From: an uncultured Peptoniphilus sp.
GTDB lineage: Bacteria; Bacillota; Clostridia; Tissierellales; Peptoniphilaceae
Assembly (NCBI RefSeq): GCF_943913915.1
Contig: NZ_CALUAA010000001.1
Location: 1-64,000 of the forward strand
Length of the DNA stretch: 64,000 bases
Reading direction: 5' to 3'
Shown here piece after piece: positions 26,503 to 34,823 of the stretch (position 1 is its first letter; every line of letters starts with the position of its first letter). A model generated the notes under the pieces. The model saw only the letters and a list, made by a program, of their open reading frames with translations, made no database searches and was not told the DNA's origin. The position numbers and the translations under genes were made by a program.

Positions 26503-27026
26503 CGATCTATATGATGCGCCATGGAAAGACGCGAGCAAACATAGAAAAATACTACGCTACAAATGATGAGCCCATTTTGCCTATCGCTCCTGAGATAATT
26601 GAAAGATCCGTAAGGGGAGCGGAGGAGCGAGACTTTAAATCTATCGTTACGAGCCCCTATTTGCGTACCCGGCAAACGGCGAAATTGGTAGCAGGTGTTT
26701 TAAACTTGCCGGTAACAATCGAAGAAGAGATTCACGAAATTAATTTGGGAGTACTTGAAGGCAAAACTTTTAAAGAAGCTTATGCCCTTTACGGCGATGC
26801 GCTCGAGCCTTGGATCGACGACCCCTTTATAAACGGTCCGCCTGAAGGGGAAAGTCTTTACGAAGTTTATAAACGGGCGGAGAACTTTCTCTCAACGGCG
26901 CAGGAAGATACGCTTTATATGAGTCACGACGGATTTATACGTGCCGTACTCTGCGCGGAGCAGGGCGATATCCATCTTTTTTTCGATCATAAAATCGACA
27001 ATCTTGAAATTATAAAAGTGAAATAG
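26499..27026 (+). CDS. cobC: Histidine phosphatase, probable alpha-ribazole phosphatase CobC
   Basis: This phosphoglycerate-mutase-like histidine phosphatase has the RHG motif MMRHGKTRANIEKYYA, SPYLRTRQTAKLV, the acid pocket EINLGVLEGKTFKEAY and the second catalytic His in YMSHDGFIRAV. Its position as the last gene of the cobalamin operon supports removal of the 5'-phosphate of alpha-ribazole or cobalamin phosphate, although the family acts on many phosphates. The 175-residue length is slightly short but complete. It overlaps cobS by 4 bases. Confidence 0.85.
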   Translation: MTIYMMRHGKTRANIEKYYATNDEPILPIAPEIIERSVRGAEERDFKSIVTSPYLRTRQTAKLVAGVLNLPVTIEEEIHEINLGVLEGKTFKEAYALYGDALEPWIDDPFINGPPEGESLYEVYKRAENFLSTAQEDTLYMSHDGFIRAVLCAEQGDIHLFFDHKIDNLEIIKVK

Positions 27027-27128
27027 CTATTTAATGGTTTCAATTATGTTACAAAACTCGAGAGAGCCTTTTTTCGATTCTTCCTTTCTGCTATAGTCTC
27101 CTTTGGCTTAGAGAAAGGAAGTTTTAAA

Positions 27129-28115
27129 TTGAAACAAATAAAGAAAAAATTAATGGCAAGTATTTTAATGGTACTTATGTTATTTACCTGTACAGAAGCC
27201 TTTGCAGCGGGCTACAATAATCCCGAGCTCGTTTCCGTACAATTAAAGAAAAATTCAAGCGGAGTCTACGATCGCTTTGAAATGTCTTGGCAAAATCCTG
27301 AGTGGGTTCAAAAAAAGCTCAATGGAGGAGAGTCCGTAAGTTTTGAAATCGACGGGAAAGTAAATTACAAACCTTGGTCTTCCACAAAAGGCCATGTCTT
27401 TTCCGGCACCTTATCGAAAGAACAGGGGAAAAATGTACGCATGGAAATTCCTTCCAATGCATTACCCCATCTTTCCTCGGTAGATATTAAGAGCAATTTG
27501 TATAGTTTCCGCGTACGCTATAAAGTTGGAAAAGAAGTGAGCAATTACAGTGCTCCCGTTGCCGTAGGGTTCCGACCGGGTTTTTCCAATGCCAGTGAAT
27601 GGTCTATGGAAGAACTGACATCGGCAGGTAAAAACGGGTTTATTCCGGCCTCTATTAAGGCGGATATGAAAAAAGATATTACCCGTGAGGAATTTACCGA
27701 AGTCATCGTTCGCGTCTATGAAAAAGTTAGCCGCGTTCACTTGGCGGCAGGGAACAGTCCCTTTAAAGATACGAACAATGAGGCTGTAACCATTGCGAGC
27801 CGACTGGGCATCGTAAGCGGTGTGGGACACGGAAATTTTGATCCCCATGCAAAAATCACTCGCCAAGACATGGCGGCGATCCTAAACCGTTTCCTGAAAA
27901 CTCTCGATATCGAAGGAGACAGCACGGTAGAAAAACCTTTTAAAGATCACAATCAAATTAAACGCTATGCCATTGAATCGGTGTACAGTTTACAAAGCAT
28001 GAATGTCTTTTCCGGGTACAAAGATAATACCTTCAGACCTTTAACCAACGCCTCGAGAGAGCAAGGCGTCGTATTAGGTGAAAGAATTTACCACTTTGTG
28101 AGTTTGGAAAGATAA
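27129..28115 (+). CDS. Secreted protein with S-layer homology (SLH) repeats
   Basis: The protein has a cleavable signal peptide (basic KKKLM, hydrophobic core, AFA|AG near residue 26), an unrecognised domain at about 28-150, and about three SLH repeats at the C-terminus (150-328), including SRLGIVSGVGHGNFDPHAKITRQDMAAILNR and SLQSMNVFSGYKDNTFRPLTNASREQ. SLH repeats anchor proteins to pyruvylated secondary cell-wall polymers, so this is probably a surface protein. Translation starts at TTG 27129 after AAAGGAAG. It has its own unit: a possible -10 TATAGT at 27092-27097 and a terminator downstream. Confidence 0.88.
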   Translation: MKQIKKKLMASILMVLMLFTCTEAFAAGYNNPELVSVQLKKNSSGVYDRFEMSWQNPEWVQKKLNGGESVSFEIDGKVNYKPWSSTKGHVFSGTLSKEQGKNVRMEIPSNALPHLSSVDIKSNLYSFRVRYKVGKEVSNYSAPVAVGFRPGFSNASEWSMEELTSAGKNGFIPASIKADMKKDITREEFTEVIVRVYEKVSRVHLAAGNSPFKDTNNEAVTIASRLGIVSGVGHGNFDPHAKITRQDMAAILNRFLKTLDIEGDSTVEKPFKDHNQIKRYAIESVYSLQSMNVFSGYKDNTFRPLTNASREQGVVLGERIYHFVSLER

Positions 28116-28130
28116 AAAGAAATATAAAAT

Positions 28131-28175
28131 AATAATGCCCTTCGATCTGTAAAGACCGAAGGGCATTATTATTTT
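28131..28175. terminator. Bidirectional terminator between SLH gene and glmS
   Basis: A 14-base-pair stem (AATAATGCCCTTCG 28131-28144 with CGAAGGGCATTATT 28157-28170) is flanked by A-rich sequence on one side and T-rich on the other, fitting termination of both converging transcripts. Confidence 0.88.
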
Positions 28176-28182
28176 GATTAAA

Positions 28183-30003
28183 TTATTCTACTGTTACGGA
28201 TTTTGCTAAGTTTCTTGGCTTGTCCACATCGTTTCCTAAGAGCTTGCTCACCTTGTAGGCGAGAATTTGCTGGGGAAGGACGGCAAGGATCGGGGCGTAT
28301 AAATCGTCGATAGCGGGGATGCGTACGGCGGCATCGGCAGCCTCGTCAAATTGAGAGCCTTCTTCGTCGGTAATGACGATGGTATAGGCGCCACGGGATT
28401 TTACTTCCTTGATATTGGAGACGCTCTTTTCCGCAAGTTCCTTTTGGGTGATAATGGTCACTACGGGAATACCTTCTTCGATAAGAGCGATGGAGCCGTG
28501 TTTTAATTCGCCGGCTGCCATGGATTGGGCGTGAATATAAGAAATTTCCTTAAGCTTCAGCGCGCCTTCCTTGGCACTTAAATAATCGATGCCCCGTCCT
28601 AAATAGAAGACGGCGTCATGTTTCGATAAGCGTTCGGCAATGGGATCGAGAGAGTCGGTATCTTCCAGAATGGTTTCAATTTTTCCGGGAACGGACTCGA
28701 AGGTCTCGATGGCTTTTTTAACATCATCCTTCGAATAGTTTCCTAGTTTATAGCCGAAATCCAGCGCCAGGAGGTAAAGGCTTAAGAGCTGAGTCGAGTA
28801 AGCTTTTGTACTGGCTACAGAAATTTCAGGGCCCGCGTCACAGTAAAGCACTTTGTCACTTTCACGGTCCACACTGGATCCCACTACATTGGTGATGGCA
28901 AGAACCTTGGCGCCTCTTTGTTTCGCTTCCCGAAGCACGGCAAGGGTGTCGCCGGTTTCTCCGGATTGGCTTACGACGATCAAGAGACTTTTTTCATTTA
29001 AAAACTTCATATTGTAGCGGAACTCAGAGGCGATATCGGCGGTAATCTCTCTTCCGATAGCATCTTCAATGGCCCGCTTTCCGACTTGGGAAGCGTGAAA
29101 AGCCGTGCCGCAAGCGGAAATATAAATATGATCGAAGTTTTCGATTTCTTCTTTCGTAAAGGATTGATCCTTAAGGTCGATAAAGCCGTCGGTTACTTTG
29201 CGGCGCAGGGAATCTTTAATAGCTTTAGGTTGTTCGTAGATTTCTTTGATCATATAGTGATCGAAACCTTCTTTTCCGGCGCTTTCCATGCTCCATTCCA
29301 CTTTTTGAACGGGACGCTCTACAGAATTTCCCTTATTAAAGATTTGGAAGTTAGCACCCTCGATGATAACCACGTCGTCGTTTTCGAGATAAATGACATC
29401 ACGGGTATAGGCGAGAAGGGCGGGCACATCGGATGCGGCGAAAATACCGTCGTCGCAAAGACCTAAGATCAGGGGAGATTCACGACGGGTAACGATGAGC
29501 TTCTCAGGATCGTCAGCGGATAAAACTGCTAAACTGAAGGTGCCTGTTACTTCTTTAATAGCTTCTTCTACGGCAGATTTCAAATCTCCATCAAATTTCG
29601 ATGCGATTAAATTGGCAACAACTTCCGTATCGGTTTCGGAATAAAAAGTGAAGCCTTTTTTAATCAGTTCATCTTTCAATGCTTGGAAGTTTTCAATAAT
29701 GCCGTTATGAACCACGGCGATTTTTCCGTCGCTGCTCACGTGAGGGTGAGCGTTGGATTCTGTCGGAACGCCGTGGGTAGCCCAACGGGTATGACCGATC
29801 CCTACATTCCCTTTTAAGGGATCTTTTTCCAATTTTTCAATGAGAGCTTCCAAGCGACCGGCAGCCTTCGTAACGCAAAGTTCACCGTTGTCGATGACAG
29901 CTATGCCTGCGCTGTCGTACCCGCGATATTCTAATTTTTCGAGACCCTGAATAATGCGTTCCTCCGCATTTTTCGAGCCGTTAAATGCTACAATTCCACA
30001 CAT
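28183..30003 (-). CDS. glmS: Glutamine--fructose-6-phosphate aminotransferase (isomerising) GlmS
   Basis: GlmS makes glucosamine-6-phosphate, the first step to UDP-GlcNAc for peptidoglycan. The 606-residue protein begins MCGIVAFNG with the nucleophile Cys2 of the glutaminase domain (GHTRWATHGVPTESNAHPH, HNGIIENFQ). Two SIS sugar-isomerase domains follow (ISACGTAFHASQVGKRAIE, VSQSGETGDTLAVLREA, STKAYSTQLLSL), ending in LAKSVTVE as usual. RBS AAAGGAGG on the minus strand. It is controlled by the ribozyme in its leader. Confidence 0.97.
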   Translation of the reverse strand: MCGIVAFNGSKNAEERIIQGLEKLEYRGYDSAGIAVIDNGELCVTKAAGRLEALIEKLEKDPLKGNVGIGHTRWATHGVPTESNAHPHVSSDGKIAVVHNGIIENFQALKDELIKKGFTFYSETDTEVVANLIASKFDGDLKSAVEEAIKEVTGTFSLAVLSADDPEKLIVTRRESPLILGLCDDGIFAASDVPALLAYTRDVIYLENDDVVIIEGANFQIFNKGNSVERPVQKVEWSMESAGKEGFDHYMIKEIYEQPKAIKDSLRRKVTDGFIDLKDQSFTKEEIENFDHIYISACGTAFHASQVGKRAIEDAIGREITADIASEFRYNMKFLNEKSLLIVVSQSGETGDTLAVLREAKQRGAKVLAITNVVGSSVDRESDKVLYCDAGPEISVASTKAYSTQLLSLYLLALDFGYKLGNYSKDDVKKAIETFESVPGKIETILEDTDSLDPIAERLSKHDAVFYLGRGIDYLSAKEGALKLKEISYIHAQSMAAGELKHGSIALIEEGIPVVTIITQKELAEKSVSNIKEVKSRGAYTIVITDEEGSQFDEAADAAVRIPAIDDLYAPILAVLPQQILAYKVSKLLGNDVDKPRNLAKSVTVE

Positions 30004-30034
30004 AATATCCTCCTTTTATTGAGGGGGAGCTGCT

Positions 30035-30156
30035 GTATTGATTTTGTGCAACGGTCGCCCGTTGTTTTGTACAATACTAAGGTTGCAGACCTATGAAGCA
30101 TCCGCCGATGATTCGATCACTTCATTCCTCGTCCACCCTTAAGGTGCTGGCGCTTA
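30035..30156 (-). ncRNA. glmS self-cleaving ribozyme/riboswitch
   Basis: Read on the minus strand, the leader of glmS contains AAGCGCCAGC at its 5' end (cleavage expected between A30154 and G30153), then GACGAGG, the conserved CGGCGGATGC core and paired P4/P4.1 elements GTATTGT...CAATAC enclosing CAACGG/CCGTTG. These match the glmS ribozyme, which uses glucosamine-6-phosphate as cofactor to cut its own mRNA and shut off GlmS. It lies about 30 bases before the start codon. Confidence 0.93.
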
Positions 30157-30194
30157 TTGGTATTCTCCCCATCTTTTTATGTTTAATAAATTGT

Positions 30195-30222
30195 ATTATA
30201 TCATAGTCTGATAAAAGGTTAA
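30195..30222 (-). promoter_or_regulatory. Promoter of glmS
   Basis: On the minus strand, TTAACC (30222-30217) and TATAAT (30200-30195) are 16 bases apart, placing the transcript start about 35 bases before the ribozyme. Only 12 bases separate its -35 from that of the divergent promoter. Confidence 0.5.
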
Positions 30223-30234
30223 ATGAAGGGAATC

Positions 30235-30263
30235 TTGACGCTTTCCCTCGGACTTGTTATCAT
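30235..30263 (+). promoter_or_regulatory. Promoter of the parvulin gene
   Basis: TTGACG (30235-30240) and TATCAT (30258-30263) are separated by exactly 17 bases, about 50 bases before the start codon at 30315. It is divergent from the glmS promoter. With the ribozyme, these promoters account for the 310-base gap 30004-30314. Confidence 0.6.
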
Positions 30264-30314
30264 AAATTTATATGATCTATGAATAAAATCACGTACTCAA
30301 CATAGGAGGTTGAC

Positions 30315-31064
30315 ATGACAGAAGAAAATAAAGTACTTGCATCCGTCGACGGAATGGATATTCACGCATCCGATGTCGACGCTTATTTACAAAGCATGAA
30401 TCCCCAAATGGCGATGCAATTCCAAGGAGAAGAAGGAAAGAAACAAGTCTTAGATGAATTAATTCGCCAAGAGCTCCTTCTAAAAGACGCTCTCGATAAG
30501 AAAATGGATGAAGAAGAAGAGTTTAAGAAAGTTTTCCAAGATACAAAACGTTCCTTATTGAAGTCTTACAACTTCTCCAAAACCATTGAAGGTGTCGAGG
30601 TATCCGACGACGAAACGAAAGCTTTCTACGAAGAAAACAAACAATTCTTCAAAAAGCCTGAATCCGTTCACGCCGCTCATATCTTAGTGGACGATGAAGA
30701 CAAGGCAAAGGAAATTGTTCAAAAATTAGATGAAGGTGCCGATTTCGAAGAGCTTGCAAAAGAACATTCCAGCTGCCCCTCCAGCGAACGTGGCGGCGAT
30801 TTAGGAAACTTCGGCCGCGGCCAAATGGTTCCCGAATTCGATGAAAAAGTATTCTCTATGGAAGACGGTACTATTTCCGAGCCTGTAAAGACTCAATTCG
30901 GCTACCACATCATTAAGCGCATCGACAGCGAGCCGGAAGTTGCACGCGCATATGATGAAGTCAAAGGCGAAATCAATATGGAAATTACCCGCAGAAAACA
31001 ACAAGAGAAATACTTGGAAAAAGTAAGCGGTCTTGAAGAAAAATACAATGTCGTAAGAAAATAA
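30315..31064 (+). CDS. Parvulin-type peptidyl-prolyl isomerase, cytoplasmic
   Basis: The 249-residue protein has a SurA_N-like helical chaperone part (about 1-105) and a parvulin rotamase domain (about 115-210) with VHAAHILVDDEDKA, the conserved HSSCPSSERGGDLGNFGRGQMVPEFDEKVFSM and TQFGYHIIKRI. No signal peptide or lipobox is present, unlike PrsA, so it probably acts as a cytoplasmic folding factor. RBS AGGAGG at 30304-30309. Single-gene unit with its own promoter and terminator. Confidence 0.92.
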   Translation: MTEENKVLASVDGMDIHASDVDAYLQSMNPQMAMQFQGEEGKKQVLDELIRQELLLKDALDKKMDEEEEFKKVFQDTKRSLLKSYNFSKTIEGVEVSDDETKAFYEENKQFFKKPESVHAAHILVDDEDKAKEIVQKLDEGADFEELAKEHSSCPSSERGGDLGNFGRGQMVPEFDEKVFSMEDGTISEPVKTQFGYHIIKRIDSEPEVARAYDEVKGEINMEITRRKQQEKYLEKVSGLEEKYNVVRK

Positions 31065-31065
31065 G

Positions 31066-31090
31066 AAAAGTGGCTTCGGCCGCTTTTTTT
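31066..31090 (+). terminator. Terminator after PPIase gene
   Basis: The stem GTGGC (31070-31074) / GCCGC (31079-31083) with a TTCG tetraloop is extended by A/T pairs and followed by seven T. It is a short but typical intrinsic terminator. Confidence 0.82.
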
Positions 31091-31147
31091 ATTTTTACAT
31101 ACAATAATGATCTTAGAATTTGCCGTGGGAGCGTTTTCGGAATAGTA

Positions 31148-31156
31148 TGTTATAAT
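31148..31156 (+). promoter_or_regulatory. Extended -10 promoter element
   Basis: TGTTATAAT (TG at 31148-31149, TATAAT 31151-31156) is an extended -10 element 24 bases before the start at 31180. No strong -35 is seen, which is normal for extended -10 promoters. Confidence 0.5.
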
Positions 31157-31179
31157 ATAGACTATCAGGAGGACATATT

Positions 31180-32517
31180 ATGGAACAGGATTTATTTGAG
31201 TTTATCGATCGCGCCACGGAACTTTTAAAGATCAAAATGGATCATATCGTCGCCTTAAATCGCGAGCTGGAGAATTTCTTTGTCGTAGAATTTGGCGATT
31301 TGGACAGTTTTTTGGCGGTAAACTCACGGATCAAATCTCCGAATTCTCTACGCGAAAAAATTATACGCAATAATTACTACATGTATTACGACAGCCCGTT
31401 GAAGATGATGTTTGCCATTCAGGATATCGTCGGTTTGAGAATAGAATGTCGTTTCACAGACGATGAAGTAGGAATTTACCGCGCCATTTTGAAAAAGTTC
31501 AATATTCCCGCAGGGGGCGGCTACTACCGTTCTCCGGGTCATAAACATATATTTTTAAATCTGGAAACTCCCCAACCGATGCTACAGAAAAACGGCTTCG
31601 GCATTTATAAAATTGATGGTTACATAGTTGATAAGGGCTTTAAATTAAAGTTTGAGCTTCAAATTAAATCCCTCGTCAATGTGTTCTGGGGCGAAATCGA
31701 TCATAAAGTGCTTTATAAGAACTTTAATTATATGCTGACGGAAGATTTTTTTGCCGATATTATGCACTCCATAAAAGATAATCTTGCGATGATCGACCGT
31801 CAATTAAAGATCCTCTATGAGCATGTTAACGATATGGATTCATCGGCGGCTATAAGCAATCGTAATCAGGTAAAGAATTTGCTTTCAAAAATCATTCACG
31901 ATGTTTTCGTCGGTTGGGTACGAAAAGATTTGGGATTTGTTGTTGATTTGAACGATATTTCCGATATATCAGTGGATTATTTGGTTTACAAGAGCCACTA
32001 TCTTTTGGATTATGACGACGGCGAAAATTTTATAAATCTTTTGAACCGTGTGAATAGCATTGATCAGAACAGTTTTAATGTAGAAGATTTAGTCATGCTG
32101 GACAGGCGGCCGATTTTTTCAACGGATTTTACCTCCCGAGTAGGAGGAGCTGTCTATGAAATATTAAACCGGGAATTCAGCTGGAGCCTTTTCTTTAAAA
32201 TCCTCACCGCCATCGAGCGAAATGATTCGCGAACGGATTTCGAGGAATTTTTCCGATATGCTGAAGCCAGATTGAAGAGAACCATTGCCGAAGAGGTCAG
32301 GACGGAATCTTTCAGCGAAGAGGAATATGAAATCGTCGAAAGCTTTATATTGGATTGCATGGCGGGAAATTTTGAAAATGATCCTTCATTTGACAATATT
32401 ACCGAAGGTTGCTTTAAGAAATCGAGCCATCAATTATCACAATTTTTTAGAAATATTCAAACGTTTGAAGATTTTGAAGAAAACCGCGAGCGCATCGAGC
32501 GAATGCTTAGACATTAG
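31180..32517 (+). CDS. RelA/SpoT-like nucleotidyltransferase-domain protein, divergent
   Basis: The first 190 residues resemble the (p)ppGpp synthetase domain: SRIKSP (49-54), DIVGLRIECRF (82-92), a KNGF segment (137-140), FELQIKS (158-164) and FWGEIDHKVLYKN (169-181), corresponding to the family's R-x-K, D-x-x-G-x-R, NGY, EIQIRT and W-x-x-x-E/D-H-x-x-x-Y-K. However, the usual GYxSxH signature is altered to GFGIYK, replacing the Ser and His. The C-terminal 250 residues are predicted helical and I do not recognise them; small alarmone synthetases are normally 200-260 residues, so 445 is long. It may make an alarmone, or be an inactive or repurposed homologue. RBS AGGAGG at 31167. Confidence 0.78.
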   Translation: MEQDLFEFIDRATELLKIKMDHIVALNRELENFFVVEFGDLDSFLAVNSRIKSPNSLREKIIRNNYYMYYDSPLKMMFAIQDIVGLRIECRFTDDEVGIYRAILKKFNIPAGGGYYRSPGHKHIFLNLETPQPMLQKNGFGIYKIDGYIVDKGFKLKFELQIKSLVNVFWGEIDHKVLYKNFNYMLTEDFFADIMHSIKDNLAMIDRQLKILYEHVNDMDSSAAISNRNQVKNLLSKIIHDVFVGWVRKDLGFVVDLNDISDISVDYLVYKSHYLLDYDDGENFINLLNRVNSIDQNSFNVEDLVMLDRRPIFSTDFTSRVGGAVYEILNREFSWSLFFKILTAIERNDSRTDFEEFFRYAEARLKRTIAEEVRTESFSEEEYEIVESFILDCMAGNFENDPSFDNITEGCFKKSSHQLSQFFRNIQTFEDFEENRERIERMLRH

Positions 32518-32525
32518 GGGGTACA

Positions 32526-33017
32526 ATGGCAAAAATTGTATTAGCAGGTGGGTGCTTTTGGGGTTTGGAAGAGTATTTTCAGCGAACAGAGGGTATCCTT
32601 GACACTGAAGTAGGCTATGCCAATTCCAATATCGACCATCCGAGTTATGAAGAAGTTTGTGAGGGAAAGAGTAAGGCAGTGGAGGCTGTAAAAATAGAAT
32701 ATGACGAATCCGTATTACCTACGGAAAAACTCTTAGATATTTTCTATTCCGTCATCGATCCCTACAGCTACTTCAGACAGGGGATGGATATCGGAAGACA
32801 ATACCGCACGGGTATTTATTACGAAGAGGGTGATGAGCGAAAAGACTTATTTCTGGAGGATAAAGCGAATCGACAAAAAGAATCCTCCCGTAAAATTTGG
32901 GTGGAAGTGGAGCCTCTTAAAAATTTCTGGCCCGCCGAAGAATACCACCAACGCTACCTTCAAAAAAATCCGGGCGGCTACTGCCATATTCCTTTGCCCG
33001 ATAAAGTTGAAAAGTAA
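32526..33017 (+). CDS. msrA: Peptide methionine sulfoxide reductase MsrA
   Basis: MsrA reduces methionine-S-sulfoxide in proteins. The catalytic GGCFWGLEEYF motif (Cys near residue 10) is present, with TEVGYANS, SYEEVCEGKSKAVEAVKIEYD, RQGMDIGRQYRTGIYY and FWPAEEYHQRYLQKNPGGYCHI, which provides a C-terminal Cys for recycling. The 163-residue length is that of a stand-alone MsrA without an MsrB fusion. It follows the RelA-like gene by 8 bases with GGGGG as ribosome binding site. Confidence 0.96.
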   Translation: MAKIVLAGGCFWGLEEYFQRTEGILDTEVGYANSNIDHPSYEEVCEGKSKAVEAVKIEYDESVLPTEKLLDIFYSVIDPYSYFRQGMDIGRQYRTGIYYEEGDERKDLFLEDKANRQKESSRKIWVEVEPLKNFWPAEEYHQRYLQKNPGGYCHIPLPDKVEK

Positions 33018-33062
33018 TGACGAGTCCTGTCTTTTCGTGTAAGATAAAGAAGAGGTGATATT

Positions 33063-34502
33063 GTGATAAAAGGATTAAAGGGGGACTCCCCCGTACTCAA
33101 ATTTTTTGCCGACATCACGGACATTCCGAGATGCAGTAAAAATGAAGAAGAAATCAGTAATTATTTAAAGCAGTGGGCCCTTGATCGCAAGCTTGAAGTG
33201 ATCCAAGACGATGTCAATAACATTATTATCAAAAAGCCTGCAACGGAAGGTTATGAAGATGAACCGACCACGATTTTGCAAGGTCACATGGATATGGTTT
33301 GCGGTGCTGTAAAAGGCCATGAACACAATTTCTGTTCCGACCCCATAGAAGCGGTCGTAGAAGGAGATCGCATAATCGCCAAAAACACCACACTAGGTGC
33401 TGATGACGGTATTGCCGTGGCTATGATGCTGGCAATCTTAGATGGCGATTACCCCCATCCGGCCCTCGAGTGCTTGATTACCGTAGATGAAGAGACAAAT
33501 ATGACCGGCGCCCACAATGTAGAAGGTAAATATTTCGAAGGACGCCGTTTAATTAATATCGACTCCGAAGAAGAGGGCATTATTACTGTCGGCTGTGCCG
33601 GCGGGCTTGTCAATAATGTCATCTTTGATAAAGAATTTGAAGAAACCGACAAAGCTACTTTCTTAAAAGTAGAACTTGCAGGTCTTCGTGGCGGACACTC
33701 CGGCAGCGACATTCATGAAGCTCGGGGCAATGCCATTTTACTCTTAGCAAGAATCTTAAATATGGCTTATGAAGACCATGATTTCGATATTGCGGATTTC
33801 CACGGCGGAACCCGCCCCAATGTTATTCCTCAAGATGCGGAAGCCGTTATCGCATTGAGCGGATCCGAAGTGGACGGCGTTGTAAAAGCTTTAAATGAAG
33901 CGGCAGACATTATTAAGAGCGAATACATCGCAACCGATCCGGATGCGCACTTAACAATTAAAGAAGTACCTTCGCAAAAAGTATTATCTCGGCAAGTTTC
34001 CGACGGAGTTATCAACTACCTGGTTACCGCGCCGAACGGCGTCAACACCTTCAGTAAAAAGATCGAAGGTTTGGTGGAATCTTCCACAAACATCGGGGCC
34101 GCTATCAGCTCGGAAGACAGCTTTGCCTTTTCTTCTCAAATTCGAAGCGATGTCGAAACGAAGATTTTAGAAATTGCTATGAAAAACCGTACGGCAGCAG
34201 AAGCGAATGGTGGCGTGTTTGAAAAACTCTCCGCTTACAAACCTTGGGAATACGCTGAAGAATCTCCCTTAAGGGACAAAGCTGTTAAAATTTGGAAAGA
34301 TCTTACCGGCGAAGAGCCGACCGTTGAAATGATTCACGCAGGCCTTGAGTGCGGGATTTTACAAGATAGCATAGGAAAGATGGATATGATCTCCATCGGA
34401 CCGGATATGGATGGCGTTCACGCACCGGGAGAAAATTTATCGATTCAATCGACGGAAAAGGTATTTGATTACCTATTGAAATTATTAGAACTGAAAGGAT
34501 AA
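33063..34502 (+). CDS. pepD: Cytosolic dipeptidase PepD (aminoacyl-histidine dipeptidase)
   Basis: This M20-family metallopeptidase hydrolyses dipeptides such as Xaa-His. It shows zinc-ligand motifs QGHMDMVCG, LGADDGIAVAMMLAIL and DEETNMTGA (general-base Glu pair), then GLRGGHSGSDIHEARGNA, the lid/dimer domain, and HAGLECGIL near the end. The 479-residue length is right for PepD. The start is GTG 33063 after AGAGGTGATATT. It ends two bases before the DUF1292-like gene. Confidence 0.93.
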   Translation: MIKGLKGDSPVLKFFADITDIPRCSKNEEEISNYLKQWALDRKLEVIQDDVNNIIIKKPATEGYEDEPTTILQGHMDMVCGAVKGHEHNFCSDPIEAVVEGDRIIAKNTTLGADDGIAVAMMLAILDGDYPHPALECLITVDEETNMTGAHNVEGKYFEGRRLINIDSEEEGIITVGCAGGLVNNVIFDKEFEETDKATFLKVELAGLRGGHSGSDIHEARGNAILLLARILNMAYEDHDFDIADFHGGTRPNVIPQDAEAVIALSGSEVDGVVKALNEAADIIKSEYIATDPDAHLTIKEVPSQKVLSRQVSDGVINYLVTAPNGVNTFSKKIEGLVESSTNIGAAISSEDSFAFSSQIRSDVETKILEIAMKNRTAAEANGGVFEKLSAYKPWEYAEESPLRDKAVKIWKDLTGEEPTVEMIHAGLECGILQDSIGKMDMISIGPDMDGVHAPGENLSIQSTEKVFDYLLKLLELKG

Positions 34503-34504
34503 TT

Positions 34505-34813
34505 ATGAGCCACGATCACAATCACGACCATGACCATGAACACGAAGAAGTAGAAGTTATTACCCTGACACTGGAAGATAACAGCGAGTTGGAGTGTGCC
34601 GTCATCGGCATCTTCCCCTTTGAAGAAAAAGAATACATCGCACTGATGCCCTTAGACGGCGACGATATTGACGAGGATGCTTCCGTGCTTCTATACGAAT
34701 ACAACGAAATCGGCGACGACGACTTGGAACTTGTCTTTATCGAAGATGAAGAGTACTTCAACAAAGTAGCTGATGAATTCGAATCTCTTTACGCCGAGGA
34801 AGACGAAGAGTAA
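34505..34813 (+). CDS. DUF1292-like acidic protein with His/Asp-rich N-terminus
   Basis: This is a 102-residue, very acidic protein. Residues 3-14 form a His/Asp-rich stretch (SHDHNHDHDHEHEE) that could bind metal. The remainder fits DUF1292: VITLTLEDNSELECAVIGIFPFEEKEYIALMPLD and LYEYNEIGDDDLELVFIEDEEYFNKVADEFESL. DUF1292 proteins are small cytoplasmic proteins of unknown role common in Firmicutes. It lies in the run from pepD to the radical SAM gene. Confidence 0.85.
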   Translation: MSHDHNHDHDHEHEEVEVITLTLEDNSELECAVIGIFPFEEKEYIALMPLDGDDIDEDASVLLYEYNEIGDDDLELVFIEDEEYFNKVADEFESLYAEEDEE

Positions 34814-34823
34814 GGAGTCTAAA

